Source of the DNA: Lachnospiraceae bacterium YSD2013 | GTDB taxonomy: Bacteria > Bacillota > Clostridia > Lachnospirales > Lachnospiraceae | Length of the DNA stretch: 64,000 nt | Direction of reading: 5' to 3' | NCBI GenBank assembly: GCA_900100895.1 | Contig: FMTX01000013.1 | Span: 108,105-172,104, forward strand | Part shown: piece after piece, positions 30,700-38,561 of the stretch | Layout of the letters: the number at the start of each line of letters is the position of its first letter | How positions within the stretch are numbered: position 1 is the stretch's first letter | Program-made: the position numbers and the translations under genes | Notes under the pieces: model-generated | The model's database searches: none | What the model was told of the DNA's origin: nothing | Seen by the model: only the letters and a program-made list of their open reading frames with translations

Positions 30700-31054
30700 A
30701 TTCTATTAAGATTGTCCCGCGCCGTAAGTATGGCTGTAAAGCTGTATGCCTTCTTTCTCCGGTTGCCGCTTTTTAGTGCTTGTAACCAAAAGAAGACGTG
30801 ATAAACAATTATAAGTGCTCCTACCCGTGTTCCAAATAAAAATCCGTATGCTTTTGCTGTCTGCATGTAATAGTGAATTATTTGTAAGTGGTAAATTTAG
30901 GAAAACTTTCTGTTCCCAAAACGGCACGCTCAACGCGCCGAAAGACTGTAGATATCTCCGACTACGGAGATACGTTTATATCTTGTTTCCTCGTGCGAGG
31001 ACTGTCTGCCCCCTTTCCGAACACCGATTGGCCCGGAGCACAAAGGGTATTATA
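30700..31054 (-). other. Gene-free, highly structured stretch; candidate small RNA
   Basis: No convincing gene. Several strong hairpins: TATCTCCG/CGGAGATA (30953-30972, 4-base loop), CGGC...GCCG (30922-30940), CCTC/GAGG around 30988-30999, and CCCTTT/AAAGGG (31012-31017 with 31042-31047). A TATAAT on the minus strand (31049-31054) sits exactly ahead of the last stem, so a minus-strand RNA starting near 31042 is possible. GTGCTCC/GGAGCAC (30815-30821 and 31035-31041) could close about 225 bases. No family recognised; strand is uncertain. Confidence 0.35.
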
Positions 31055-31200
31055 CACGAGGCAAAAGAAAATGTGTGAACAAACTGTAAACAAATTTTGA
31101 ACAAATTATGGACGATTAATTTTCCGCTAATTTCTATATATTAGGTTATGTTCCTACCCAAATCAGCCGATTAATATATTACAAATAAACTTTAAGTTTA

Positions 31201-31230
31201 TTCAAAGTTTTAATATCCGCGGTGTATAAT
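31201..31230 (+). promoter_or_regulatory. Predicted promoter of mecA
   Basis: TTCAAA (31201-31206), 18-base spacer, TATAAT (31225-31230). This leaves a leader of about 125 bases before mecA containing an AAGCTT/AAGCTT stem-loop. Confidence 0.55.
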
Positions 31231-31363
31231 ATAAGTATGAGGAGGTCGCGAAAGCTTCTGAAAAGCTTGAAGATTTGACAGTTCTTTCTTATATTTATTA
31301 AAACTTTGAAAAACATCAATCGTATCACTTGACTAAGAAGCAACGGGGGAATAATATTCAAAT

Positions 31364-32080
31364 ATGAAAATTGAAAAAGTAAACGATCATCAGATCCGCT
31401 GCACGCTTACACGTGAAGACCTCGCATCCAGACGCCTCAAGATGAGCGAGCTTGCATATGGCTCCGATAAAGCCAGAGATCTTTTTAAGGATATGATGGA
31501 GAAAGCTAATATTGAATATGGATTTGAAGCCGGCAACATTCCGCTTATGATTGAAGCGATTCCCGTAAGCGGCGAGTGTATCGTGCTTGTCATTACCAAG
31601 GTTGAGGACCCTGAGGAACTTGATACCAGATTCTCTAAGTTCGCGCCCGGTATTGATGAAGACGACGACTCCGAAGACGACACCGAAAGTGTTGACGAGG
31701 AAGTTGTGAACATTGCCGATTTATTTAAACGTTTCAGAGATGCAGTACAGAGTAAGGAAGGAGACAAGGATGCCGCAACCGAAGCGTTCGACGGCATGGC
31801 CTTTTCTTTTGACAGCATCAGCGATATCTCTCGTGTATGCGAGCGCGTGATTGCTCACTTCTGCGGAGACAGTTCTTTGTACCACAATGTTGAATCCGGC
31901 GAGTACTTACTCACGGTTAACCGCGCCAAGATGGATATTGCGGACTTTGTACAGATCTGCAATCTCTTCTCCGAGTACGGTGCCGCTCTTCGCGGTAAGT
32001 CAATCTCAGAAAGCTACTTAAGGGAGCACTATGAGACCATCATTGACAAGGATGCGGTAAGCACCCTGGCTAAGTTCTAA
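31364..32080 (+). CDS. mecA: Adaptor protein MecA
   Basis: 238 aa. Adaptor that delivers substrates to the ClpC/ClpP protease and helps assemble ClpC. The N-terminal substrate-binding domain (about 1-85, MKIEKVNDHQIRCTLTREDL) is followed by a very acidic linker (about 95-120, with DEDDDSEDDTESVDEE) and the C-terminal ClpC-binding domain (about 135-238, ending with the FVQICNLFSEYG region). This domain order and length are typical for Firmicutes MecA. No genes share its transcript; a terminator follows. Confidence 0.92.
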   Translation: MKIEKVNDHQIRCTLTREDLASRRLKMSELAYGSDKARDLFKDMMEKANIEYGFEAGNIPLMIEAIPVSGECIVLVITKVEDPEELDTRFSKFAPGIDEDDDSEDDTESVDEEVVNIADLFKRFRDAVQSKEGDKDAATEAFDGMAFSFDSISDISRVCERVIAHFCGDSSLYHNVESGEYLLTVNRAKMDIADFVQICNLFSEYGAALRGKSISESYLREHYETIIDKDAVSTLAKF

Positions 32081-32100
32081 TTGAATAGAGTAAAGAAAAA

Positions 32101-32123
32101 GCCCGGTTCATTACGAATCGGGC
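32101..32123 (+). terminator. Terminator after mecA
   Basis: GCCCGGTTC (32101-32109) pairs with GAATCGGGC (32115-32123), with A-run before and TTTCTT after, so it could work in both directions and also serve the minus-strand DUF1858 gene. Confidence 0.8.
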
Positions 32124-32143
32124 TTTCTTAATGCAATTATGAA

Positions 32144-32335
32144 TTACATAGCTTTGAGAGCTTCCATGAGTGCATCGATGTCGATACCGTGCACCATTGC
32201 TGCTTCCTCGATGCTCTCGCCCTGAGATGCGGGACATCCTAAGCAGTGCATGCCTGCGCCCATTAAAATAGGTGCTGCTTCGGGTGCTTTATTAAGAAGC
32301 TCACCGATTGTCATTTCCTTAGTAATATCTGCCAT
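32144..32335 (-). CDS. DUF1858 domain protein
   Basis: 63 aa, whole protein is one DUF1858 domain: [20 protein letters not shown] followed by [14 protein letters not shown], with the conserved Cys-x2-Cys pair. Such domains occur alone or fused to hybrid-cluster-like disulfide reductases and are thought to act in redox or sulfur chemistry. The precise role is unknown. Single gene with a ribosome site (TAGGAGG) before the ATG. Confidence 0.85.
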   Translation of the reverse strand: MADITKEMTIGELLNKAPEAAPILMGAGMHCLGCPASQGESIEEAAMVHGIDIDALMEALKAM

Positions 32336-32425
32336 GGTAACTACCTCCTATCGTGGCACATTAATTAACGTCACGGTCAGTATAGTACAACACCCTCAAA
32401 GTTTCAATAAACTTTCTATAAATTC

Positions 32426-32842
32426 TTATCTGAGGCTTCGCGCCAGTTCTTCTCTGATTCGGGAGACTTGGTCGATGGCGTCGTCGCACTGTGCTTTCGC
32501 CTTACCGATTTCGTGCTGTACAAGCGCATCCATTAAGAATCCGTCAAAAACAAGGTCGCCGAATTTAAGGAAAGAATCGATGTGAACCGATGAGTATCCA
32601 CTTACATCGCGAAGTTCCTCGGCAAATGTTTCCAGGGATTCTTTGGCAAGCGCAATTTCTTCCTCGGCGCTTTCTATCTTGCCGTGCTTGATAAGGCCGC
32701 TTATGAAACCGCCGCCGATCATATCGTAAAGGCCCCAGTTTCCGGCGCTTTTTAAATTCTTCTTGGCTATGTTAAGGTGATACAATGCCTCATCTGCCGC
32801 CGCGATTGCTTCTTCTATTTCAATTCTTTGTGATTCGTCCAT
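32426..32842 (-). CDS. Hypothetical helical protein
   Basis: 138 aa, not recognised. Glu/Ala/Lys-rich and predicted mostly helical, with heptad-like stretches at about 5-30 and 58-80, and one short glycine-rich segment (GLYDMIGGGFISGLIKHGK, about 37-55) that could be an amphipathic turn or membrane-touching hairpin. No signal peptide, no Cys. AAAGGAG ribosome site in front of the ATG. Flanked by the DUF1858 gene and the PFL promoter region; no functional clue from neighbours. Confidence 0.7.
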   Translation of the reverse strand: MDESQRIEIEEAIAAADEALYHLNIAKKNLKSAGNWGLYDMIGGGFISGLIKHGKIESAEEEIALAKESLETFAEELRDVSGYSSVHIDSFLKFGDLVFDGFLMDALVQHEIGKAKAQCDDAIDQVSRIREELARSLR

Positions 32843-33006
32843 TTTAATGCTCCTTTCGATGATATAAGTATAGCAGTCATTTTGTGCCTTTTATATGGAA
32901 ACTATCGCATATTAGGGCGCTTTATTTTGCCGAGAGAAAGGTAATATGCCGTTACGCCCAAAGTTATATAATCATGGCAAATGCGCGCATATGAAAGGTG
33001 CTTTTT

Positions 33007-33079
33007 CCGCAAAGTGTTTGCGGTGTTAAGAAATCGGTTTAAATTGCATTGCAAATTGACGAAATTGCCTTAAAATTGC
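33007..33079 (+). promoter_or_regulatory. Repeat-rich region upstream of the PFL promoter
   Basis: A perfect hairpin CCGCAAA/TTTGCGG (33007-33013, 33017-33023) is followed by three AAATTGC repeats (33041, 33062, 33073) and a small palindrome TTGCATTGCAA (33044-33054). They lie 35-105 bases before the -35 element, a position expected for activator or repressor sites. Which regulator binds is unknown. Confidence 0.4.
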
Positions 33080-33112
33080 GCATTTGTACTTAAAAAAGAA
33101 CACTGGGAATTA

Positions 33113-33141
33113 TTGACTGGCAAAGGGCATTATTCTATAAT
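33113..33141 (+). promoter_or_regulatory. Strong sigma-A promoter of the split PFL operon
   Basis: TTGACT (33113-33118), 17-base spacer, TATAAT (33136-33141): nearly consensus, as expected for a highly expressed fermentation operon. The leader to the first ATG is about 85 bases. Confidence 0.8.
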
Positions 33142-33232
33142 GAATGATGCACAAATTATAATGATCCGATGAATAGTTTCGTCGTCATTTAATAATTACA
33201 CTTATCTAACAAACTTACAGGAGGATTTCAAA

Positions 33233-35269
33233 ATGAGACCAGAATGGAAAGATTTTGTAGGTGGCAAGTGGGAGAATGAAATCAACGTACGTGATTTCAT
33301 CCAGAAGAACTATCATCCCTATGACGGAGATGACACCTTCCTTGCAGGCCCTACACAGAACACCAAAGACTTATGGGCTATGGTATTAGACCTTCAGAAG
33401 AAGGAAAGAGAAGCAGGCGGTGTTCTTGATATGGATACCAAGGTTATCTCTACTATCACTTCTCACGGCCCCGGCTATCTTGACAAGAGCAAGGAGACAA
33501 TCGTAGGTTTCCAGACAGATATGCCTTTCAAGCGTTCCATGCAGCCTTACGGCGGTATCCGTATGGCAGAGAAGGCATGTGCCGATAACGGTTACACAGT
33601 TGATCCTGAAATCAGTGAGTTCTTCTCAGTACACAGAAAGACACACAACGCAGGATGTTTCGATGCTTACAACGATGAGATGAGAGCTTGCCGTTCTTCA
33701 CACGTAATCACCGGTCTTCCGGATGCTTACGGACGTGGACGTATCATCGGCGACTACAGACGTGTCGCTCTTTACGGTATCGACAGACTTATCGAGGACA
33801 AGATTGACCAGAAGAACTCCACCGGACGTGTTATGACAGATGATGTTATCCGTCTTCGTGAAGAACTCTCCGAACAGATCACTGCTCTTAAGATGATGAA
33901 GGAAATGGCAGCTTCTTACGGTTGCGATATTTCCAAGCCCGCTTCCAACGTTCAGGAAGCTATCCAGGCTACTTACTTCGGTTACCTTTCAGCAGTAAAG
34001 GAGCAGAACGGTGCAGCTATGTCCCTCGGACGTACCTCTACCTTCATCGACTGCTACGCAGAAAGAGACCTTGCAAACGGAACCTTCACTGAGGAACAGA
34101 TTCAGGAATTCGTAGATCACTTCATCATGAAGCTTCGTTGCGTTAAGTTCGCTCGTACACCTGAATACAACCAGATTTTCGCAGGCGATCCCGTTTGGGT
34201 TACCGAGTCTATCGGTGGTGTAGGTGTTGACGGACGTCACATGGTAACAAAGATGAGCTTCCGTTACCTCCACACTTTGACCAACTTAGGTTCCGCTCCC
34301 GAGCCCAACCTTACAGTTCTTTGGTCTACCAGACTTCCTCAGAACTTCAAGAAGTTCTGTGCTAAGATGTCTATTCAGAGTAGCTCCATCCAGTACGAGA
34401 ACGACGACCTTATGCGTGTAACTCACGGTGATGATTACGGCATCGCTTGCTGCGTATCCTCCATGAGAATCGGTAAGGAAATGCAGTTCTTCGGCGCTCG
34501 TGCTAACCTCGCTAAGTGTCTTCTTTACGCTCTTAACGGTGGTGTTGACGAAGTTACCAAGAAGCAGGTTGGTCCTAAGTACCGTCCTGTAGAAGGCGAC
34601 TACCTTGACTACGATGACGTTATGGCTAAGTACACCGACATGATGGAATGGCTTGCTGACGTTTATGTAAATACCCTTAACGTAATTCACTACATGCACG
34701 ATAAGTACTGCTACGAGAGAGCACAGATGGCTCTTCACGACAGAGACGTTCGCCGTTACTTCGCAACAGGTATGGCAGGTCTTTCTGTAGTAGCTGACTC
34801 ACTTTCCGCTATTAAGTACGCTAAGGTTAAAGTTATCCGTGACGAAGACGGTATCATCACTGACTTCGAGACCACCGGTGACTTCCCTAAGTACGGTAAC
34901 GACGATGACCGCGTAGACTCCATCGCTACCGGGCTTGTACATAAGTTCATGACAATGATCAGAAGACATCACACCTACAGAGATGGCTTCCCTACAATGT
35001 CAGTTCTTACAATTACCTCTAACGTAACCTATGGTAAGGCTACAGGTAACACACCCGACGGACGTAGAAAAGGACAGCCTTTCGCTCCCGGTGCTAACCC
35101 GATGCACAACCGCGATACTCACGGTGCAGTTGCTTCCCTTTCCTCAGTTGCTAAGCTTCCTTTCATGGATTCACAGGATGGTATCTCCAATACCTTCACT
35201 ATTATCCCCAGCGCACTCGGTAAGGAAGATAAGGTATTCGCAGGCGATATCGATCTTGATTTAAAATAA
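33233..35269 (+). CDS. pflB: Pyruvate formate-lyase core without its glycyl-radical domain
   Basis: 678 aa. Pyruvate + CoA to acetyl-CoA + formate. Close to classic PflB along its whole length. The catalytic Cys pair is present (GIACCVSSM, Cys406-Cys407) with [20 protein letters not shown] after it; [20 protein letters not shown] and [15 protein letters not shown] are near the end. The chain stops after [10 protein letters not shown], just where the usual enzyme (760 aa in E. coli) continues into the helix and loop bearing the radical glycine. That missing part is a separate gene at 35522-35770 (82 aa), and 678+82 gives 760. The stop is followed by fresh AGGAGG sites for the next two genes, so this is a designed split rather than a random truncation. 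Needs PflA (35831) for activation. Confidence 0.93.
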   Translation: MRPEWKDFVGGKWENEINVRDFIQKNYHPYDGDDTFLAGPTQNTKDLWAMVLDLQKKEREAGGVLDMDTKVISTITSHGPGYLDKSKETIVGFQTDMPFKRSMQPYGGIRMAEKACADNGYTVDPEISEFFSVHRKTHNAGCFDAYNDEMRACRSSHVITGLPDAYGRGRIIGDYRRVALYGIDRLIEDKIDQKNSTGRVMTDDVIRLREELSEQITALKMMKEMAASYGCDISKPASNVQEAIQATYFGYLSAVKEQNGAAMSLGRTSTFIDCYAERDLANGTFTEEQIQEFVDHFIMKLRCVKFARTPEYNQIFAGDPVWVTESIGGVGVDGRHMVTKMSFRYLHTLTNLGSAPEPNLTVLWSTRLPQNFKKFCAKMSIQSSSIQYENDDLMRVTHGDDYGIACCVSSMRIGKEMQFFGARANLAKCLLYALNGGVDEVTKKQVGPKYRPVEGDYLDYDDVMAKYTDMMEWLADVYVNTLNVIHYMHDKYCYERAQMALHDRDVRRYFATGMAGLSVVADSLSAIKYAKVKVIRDEDGIITDFETTGDFPKYGNDDDRVDSIATGLVHKFMTMIRRHHTYRDGFPTMSVLTITSNVTYGKATGNTPDGRRKGQPFAPGANPMHNRDTHGAVASLSSVAKLPFMDSQDGISNTFTIIPSALGKEDKVFAGDIDLDLK

Positions 35270-35299
35270 GACTTATACATAACACAGGAGGTAATCTCA

Positions 35300-35503
35300 T
35301 TGGAAGAAAAAGACATGATTGACGATCTTGTAAAGATGCTTGATCAGGATATGAGTAAAGGCGTCGGACACGTTAATGTTGATTTCGACGAGAAGGCCAA
35401 AAAGGCTAAGACGGTGCAGACAATGGGATGCACCGACTGCTCCAGAACCCCTCTTGCTTGCAGCGTTCCTACGCTTCACCAGGGTCTGGATGATTATGAA
35501 TAA
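35300..35503 (+). CDS. Small Cys-containing protein related to the first part of the glycyl-radical domain
   Basis: 67 aa, TTG start 8 bases after AGGAGG. Residues 7-27 (IDDLVKMLDQDMSKGVGHVN) resemble residues 10-31 of the next gene ([20 protein letters not shown]), i.e. the helix and entry strand of the glycyl-radical domain. The rest differs: no RVSGYA loop, instead a Lys-rich linker and a Cys motif (GCTDCSRTPLACS; Cys44, Cys47, Cys54). It therefore cannot carry the radical. Possible roles, all inference: inhibitor or plug occupying the radical-domain site, oxygen/redox sensor, or metal-binding assembly factor. Sits between the core and the radical-domain gene with 30- and 18-base gaps. Family not known to me. 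Confidence 0.8.
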   Translation: MEEKDMIDDLVKMLDQDMSKGVGHVNVDFDEKAKKAKTVQTMGCTDCSRTPLACSVPTLHQGLDDYE

Positions 35504-35521
35504 TTTAGGAGGAATATAACA

Positions 35522-35770
35522 ATGGCAACAGTAGCTAGCAAACAGCAGGTTGACAACCTTGTTCATTTACTTGACGGTTATGTAACAAAGGGTGGTCATC
35601 ACCTTAATGTAAATGTACTTAACAGAGAAACTCTTATTGACGCTCAGGCACATCCTGAGAACTATCCTCAGCTTACAATCCGTGTATCCGGATACGCAGT
35701 TAACTTCATCAAGTTAACTCCCGAACAGCAGGCAGACGTTATCTCTCGTACATTCCACGAGTCATTCTAA
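35522..35770 (+). CDS. Stand-alone glycyl-radical domain of PFL (GrcA-like)
   Basis: 82 aa. Equals the C-terminal about 80 residues of classic [23 protein letters not shown], then [20 protein letters not shown], then [11 protein letters not shown] with the radical glycine Gly57, and the end [15 protein letters not shown]. coli GrcA (YfiD) is a known stand-alone radical domain that rescues oxygen-damaged PFL, but there the main enzyme retains its own domain. Here it should be the only radical carrier for the core protein, so the active enzyme must be a two-chain complex. Good AGGAGG ribosome site; followed by a terminator before pflA. Confidence 0.95.
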   Translation: MATVASKQQVDNLVHLLDGYVTKGGHHLNVNVLNRETLIDAQAHPENYPQLTIRVSGYAVNFIKLTPEQQADVISRTFHESF

Positions 35771-35784
35771 TTAAAATGATGCTT

Positions 35785-35814
35785 AAAGGGTCCGGAGTAA
35801 TCCGGGCCCTTTTT
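35785..35814 (+). terminator. Terminator between the split PFL genes and pflA
   Basis: AAAGGGTCCGG (35785-35795) pairs with CCGGGCCCTTT (35802-35812), followed by TT. It probably lets only part of the transcription reach pflA, matching the low amount of activase needed. Confidence 0.85.
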
Positions 35815-35830
35815 GTAAAAAGGAAACCAT

Positions 35831-36589
35831 ATGCAAGGTAGAATTCATTCACTTGAAAGTTTCGGAACCGTAGACGGCCCCGGCGTAAGATACGTTGTAT
35901 TTATGCAAGGCTGCCCCATGAGATGCAAATACTGCCACAATCCCGACACGTGGGAAGTTAACGCAGGTACTCTTATGGAGTCCGACTACATAATTGAACA
36001 GTATGAGCGTAATAAAGGCTTTTATACCGACGGCGGTATAACCGTTACAGGCGGAGAGCCTTTACTTCAGATTGATTTCATTACCGAATTATTTGAAAAG
36101 GCCAAGGCCAAGGGAATCCATACCTGTATCGATTCCTCGGGTATTACTTTTAATCCCAACAGCCCCGAAGTTGTGGCTAAGTTTGACAAACTCATGCCCC
36201 TCACCGATCTTGTAATGCTTGATATTAAGCATATCGATGATGAGCATCACTTCGAGCTTACCAAGCAGCACAATGCAGGCATTCTTGCTTTTGCAGAGTA
36301 CTTAAGTGAGAAAGGTGTAGATACCTGGATTCGTCACGTTGTAGTGCCCGGCATTACCGATGATGACGAGTATCTTTATAAGCTTGGCTATTTTATCGGC
36401 GGCCTTAAGACTTTGAGAGCTCTTGATGTATTGCCTTACCACGACATGGGCAAGGTCAAGTACGAGAAGCTTGGCATCGACTATCCTCTCAAGGATACGC
36501 CTCCCATGGACAAGACCATTCTTCTTGACAAGAAGAAAGCTATTATCAACGGTATCAAAGCTCGCAGAGCCGAACTTGGCGAGAGCTAA
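35831..36589 (+). CDS. pflA: Pyruvate formate-lyase-activating enzyme
   Basis: 252 aa. Radical-SAM enzyme that abstracts a hydrogen from the radical glycine of PFL. The iron-sulfur motif CPMRCKYCH (Cys-x3-Cys-x2-Cys) lies near residue 30, and the SAM-binding GG motif region is ITVTGGEPLLQIDF. The N terminus GRIHSLESFGTVDGPGVRYV is typical. No additional ferredoxin-like cluster insert, so it is the PflA class rather than the longer glycyl-radical activases. Its substrate here must be the separate domain at 35522-35770. Confidence 0.96.
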   Translation: MQGRIHSLESFGTVDGPGVRYVVFMQGCPMRCKYCHNPDTWEVNAGTLMESDYIIEQYERNKGFYTDGGITVTGGEPLLQIDFITELFEKAKAKGIHTCIDSSGITFNPNSPEVVAKFDKLMPLTDLVMLDIKHIDDEHHFELTKQHNAGILAFAEYLSEKGVDTWIRHVVVPGITDDDEYLYKLGYFIGGLKTLRALDVLPYHDMGKVKYEKLGIDYPLKDTPPMDKTILLDKKKAIINGIKARRAELGES

Positions 36590-36650
36590 AGTTTCTGCGA
36601 TTCGTACCGATATAGTACTTGGGAGTTAGAAAGGCTTCGGCCCTATAGAA

Positions 36651-36709
36651 ATTGTTTAGATTCTTTTTATCTAAACAATGTTGCAACTTGTCTTAAGTTG
36701 TAATACAAT
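36651..36709 (+). promoter_or_regulatory. Hairpin plus promoter with dyad ahead of the ferredoxin gene
   Basis: A perfect 11-base stem (36651-36661 with 36669-36679) without a following T-run could end pflA mRNA or bind a regulator. It is followed by TTGCAA (36681-36686), 17-base spacer, TACAAT (36704-36709), a fair sigma-A promoter. A second dyad, TTGCAACTT/AAGTTGTAA (36681-36689, 36695-36703), covers the -35 and spacer, a place where a repressor could act. Confidence 0.5.
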
Positions 36710-36745
36710 CAATTTGGCAAATATTTAACAAGGAGGACTAACAAA

Positions 36746-36916
36746 ATGGCATTTGTAATTGGTGATTCTTGTGTATCTTGCGGTTCTTGCGAGTCTCAGT
36801 GCCCCGTAGGCGCTATCTCTGCAGGCGATTCTAAGTTCGAAATCGACGCAAATACATGCATTTCCTGCGGTTCCTGCGCAGGTCAGTGTCCTGTAGGAGC
36901 TATCTCCGAGGAGTAA
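36746..36916 (+). CDS. 2[4Fe-4S] ferredoxin
   Basis: 56 aa, clostridial type. Two CxxCxxCxxxCP motifs: CVSCGSCESQCPVG (about 9-22) and CISCGSCAGQCPVG (about 38-51), each giving one [4Fe-4S] cluster. Low-potential electron carrier for hydrogenase, Rnf or radical enzymes. AGGAGG ribosome site 10 bases before the ATG; own promoter and terminator. It stands between pflA and the apbE flavin cluster. Confidence 0.95.
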   Translation: MAFVIGDSCVSCGSCESQCPVGAISAGDSKFEIDANTCISCGSCAGQCPVGAISEE

Positions 36917-36928
36917 TCCAGGAAAATC

Positions 36929-36957
36929 GGCCTCAAGCGTAAGCTTGGGGCCTTTTT
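36929..36957 (+). terminator. Terminator after the ferredoxin gene
   Basis: GGCCTCAAGC (36929-36938) pairs with GCTTGGGGCC (36943-36952), followed by TTTTTATTTTT. Confidence 0.92.
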
Positions 36958-37073
36958 ATTTTTCTCTTAAACACATTGCTCAAAATTCAATTTAAAAAAC
37001 GTGTGCTATTTGTGAAAAAGAGTGTATTTATTTTTTCTTTTTCTTACTATATAATTTCCTCGTTGGCCGACAT

Positions 37074-37131
37074 GTTAGCCTATGCTAACTAATGTATATA
37101 ATGGTGAATCCCTCGCCAAGGCAGGGATTGA
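37074..37131 (+). promoter_or_regulatory. Promoter region of the apbE cluster with operator-like dyad and leader hairpin
   Basis: GTTAGC (37074-37079) and GCTAAC (37084-37089) form a perfect dyad directly before a -10 element TATAAT (37097-37102). Its TTAGCnnnnGCTAA form recalls iron-responsive DtxR-family operators, which is inference. Downstream, AATCCCT (37107-37113) pairs with AGGGATT (37123-37129) in the leader. A second TATAAT is at 37050-37055. Confidence 0.45.
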
Positions 37132-37162
37132 AAAGCATTAGAAAAACTGTTATAAAAAGAAC

Positions 37163-38197
37163 ATGATAAGAAAAAACATTAAGTATTATGCGCTTGCGGC
37201 GCTTGTAATAATCACTGTCGCTGTAGCACTCTGTCTTCGCCTTTGGGGCGGTACCGAAACCACTTACGAGACGAGTTTTTTTGCCATGGATACGTATATG
37301 TCGGTCAAAGGAACAGGAACGGACGCTCAGGGCGCCGTAGAAGCCGTCAGAGACGCTATAATCGGTCTTGACGGGGATTTGTCCGTCACGAACTCTAAAA
37401 GCCTTGTATATGAGCTTAACGAGAACGGTTCATGCACTGCCGACTCGGACATGGAGTATCTGATTGACAAGAGTCTGTATGCCGGAGAACTGACCGACGG
37501 AGCTTTTAACATCTGCATATATCCTATTATGCGTGAATGGGGCTTCACTACCGGCGAGTTTAAAGTACCGGAGGCTTCTGTTCTGTCGGCGCTTTGTAGC
37601 AATCTTGCTTCTTCGGAAGTAACCTCGAACACGCAAGATAAGTCTGTTCACCTTTCGGAAGGCACCATGATAGATTTCGGCGGTATTGCCAAGGGCTACG
37701 CTACTAAGGTCGCTGTAGATATTCTTAACGGCAAGTATATTAAAAGTGCCTTGATTAACCTTGGTGGCAATGTTTACGCTCTCGGCAAGAAGCCCGACGG
37801 CAGTCTCTGGAATGTAGCTGTCAAGTCTCCCGACGATTCCATGAAGTATCTCGGCATTCTTTCTATAAGTGACAAGGCCGTCATTACGTCCGGCGGATAC
37901 GAAAGATACTTTGAAGAAGGCGGTGTGACATACCATCACATTATCGATCCCTCTACCGGTTACCCTGCAGATTCGGGCGCTAAGTCCGTCACGGTTGTTT
38001 CGAGCGACCCTACTCTTGCAGACGCTTTATCTACCGCCATTTTTGTTATGGGGCGTGACAAGGCAACTACGCTATGGCGCGAGAATTCTTCGCTCTTTGA
38101 TTTTATATACTACGATAATTCGGGTAATTTATACATCACGGAAGGAATTAAGGATGAGTTCTCATCAGAAATCAGCTTCGAGATTATTGAAAAATGA
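37163..38197 (+). CDS. apbE: FAD:protein FMN transferase (ApbE)
   Basis: 344 aa. Attaches FMN to threonine in flavoprotein partners outside the membrane. N-terminal anchor helix (about 7-27), then the ApbE domain: FFAMDTYMSVKG, the FAD-binding ...DFGGIAKGYATKVAVD (about 172-187) and INLGGNVYALGKKPDG, then HHIIDPSTGYPAD and the metal-binding SDPTLADALSTAIFVMG. No lipobox Cys, so it is helix-anchored rather than a lipoprotein. The following two genes overlap it in series, and the trio is typical of extracellular flavin systems. Confidence 0.95.
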   Translation: MIRKNIKYYALAALVIITVAVALCLRLWGGTETTYETSFFAMDTYMSVKGTGTDAQGAVEAVRDAIIGLDGDLSVTNSKSLVYELNENGSCTADSDMEYLIDKSLYAGELTDGAFNICIYPIMREWGFTTGEFKVPEASVLSALCSNLASSEVTSNTQDKSVHLSEGTMIDFGGIAKGYATKVAVDILNGKYIKSALINLGGNVYALGKKPDGSLWNVAVKSPDDSMKYLGILSISDKAVITSGGYERYFEEGGVTYHHIIDPSTGYPADSGAKSVTVVSSDPTLADALSTAIFVMGRDKATTLWRENSSLFDFIYYDNSGNLYITEGIKDEFSSEISFEIIEK

Positions 38198-38561
38198 TAT
38201 AGTTTTGCTCGCGATTCTGGTGGTTGTGGCGCTCATTCTTTTTCCGATAGTGTCGCACTCCAAGAAACCGGGTGCTTATGCCCTTGTGGAACTTGACGGG
38301 GATGAGTATGCCACTCTCAGCTTAGATACGGATACAACTCTCACCGTCACCACCGATCAAGGCACCAACACTATTGTTGTGCACAACCATGAGGTGTCGG
38401 TCGAATCTGCGAATTGTCCCGATTTAATCTGCGTTAATCACGCTCCAATCAGTCTTACGGGCGAGGTCATAGTCTGCCTCCCCCACAAGCTTGTCATCAC
38501 CATTAAGTCCGATAATCCGGCCAAAGAAAGCGAGGGTTCAATCGATGCTATTGCAGAATAA
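38154..38561 (+). CDS. Membrane-anchored NusG_II domain protein
   Basis: 135 aa from the ATG at 38154, chosen for the GGAAGG/AAGG sites in front; it overlaps the end of apbE by 44 bases. One membrane helix (about 18-38) and an extracellular NusG domain II-like beta domain (about 45-125) with a conserved Cys pair in SANCPDLICVNH. Such proteins commonly accompany ApbE and Gx transporters in predicted extracellular electron-transfer or flavinylation clusters; the direct role is unknown. Confidence 0.85.
   Translation: MSSHQKSASRLLKNDIVLLAILVVVALILFPIVSHSKKPGAYALVELDGDEYATLSLDTDTTLTVTTDQGTNTIVVHNHEVSVESANCPDLICVNHAPISLTGEVIVCLPHKLVITIKSDNPAKESEGSIDAIAE

Noticed and set aside
30631..31060. c-di-AMP (ydaO) riboswitch ahead of the GH18 wall enzyme
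   Set aside because: Such riboswitches often precede wall hydrolases, but none of the conserved blocks I know could be found on either strand.
31237..31278. 13-codon leader peptide before mecA
   Set aside because: The ATG would lie at the predicted transcription start with no ribosome site; the AGGAGG falls inside the frame with no start codon at a useful distance.
33233..35770. Split PFL as a simple frameshift or sequencing error
   Set aside because: The core gene ends cleanly, two new AGGAGG sites follow, and a different gene (35300-35503) lies between the parts; joining frames would not rebuild one protein.
37040..37162. FMN riboswitch ahead of apbE
   Set aside because: Only a simple AATCCCT/AGGGATT hairpin is present; the multi-stem FMN core is absent and the leader is too short.
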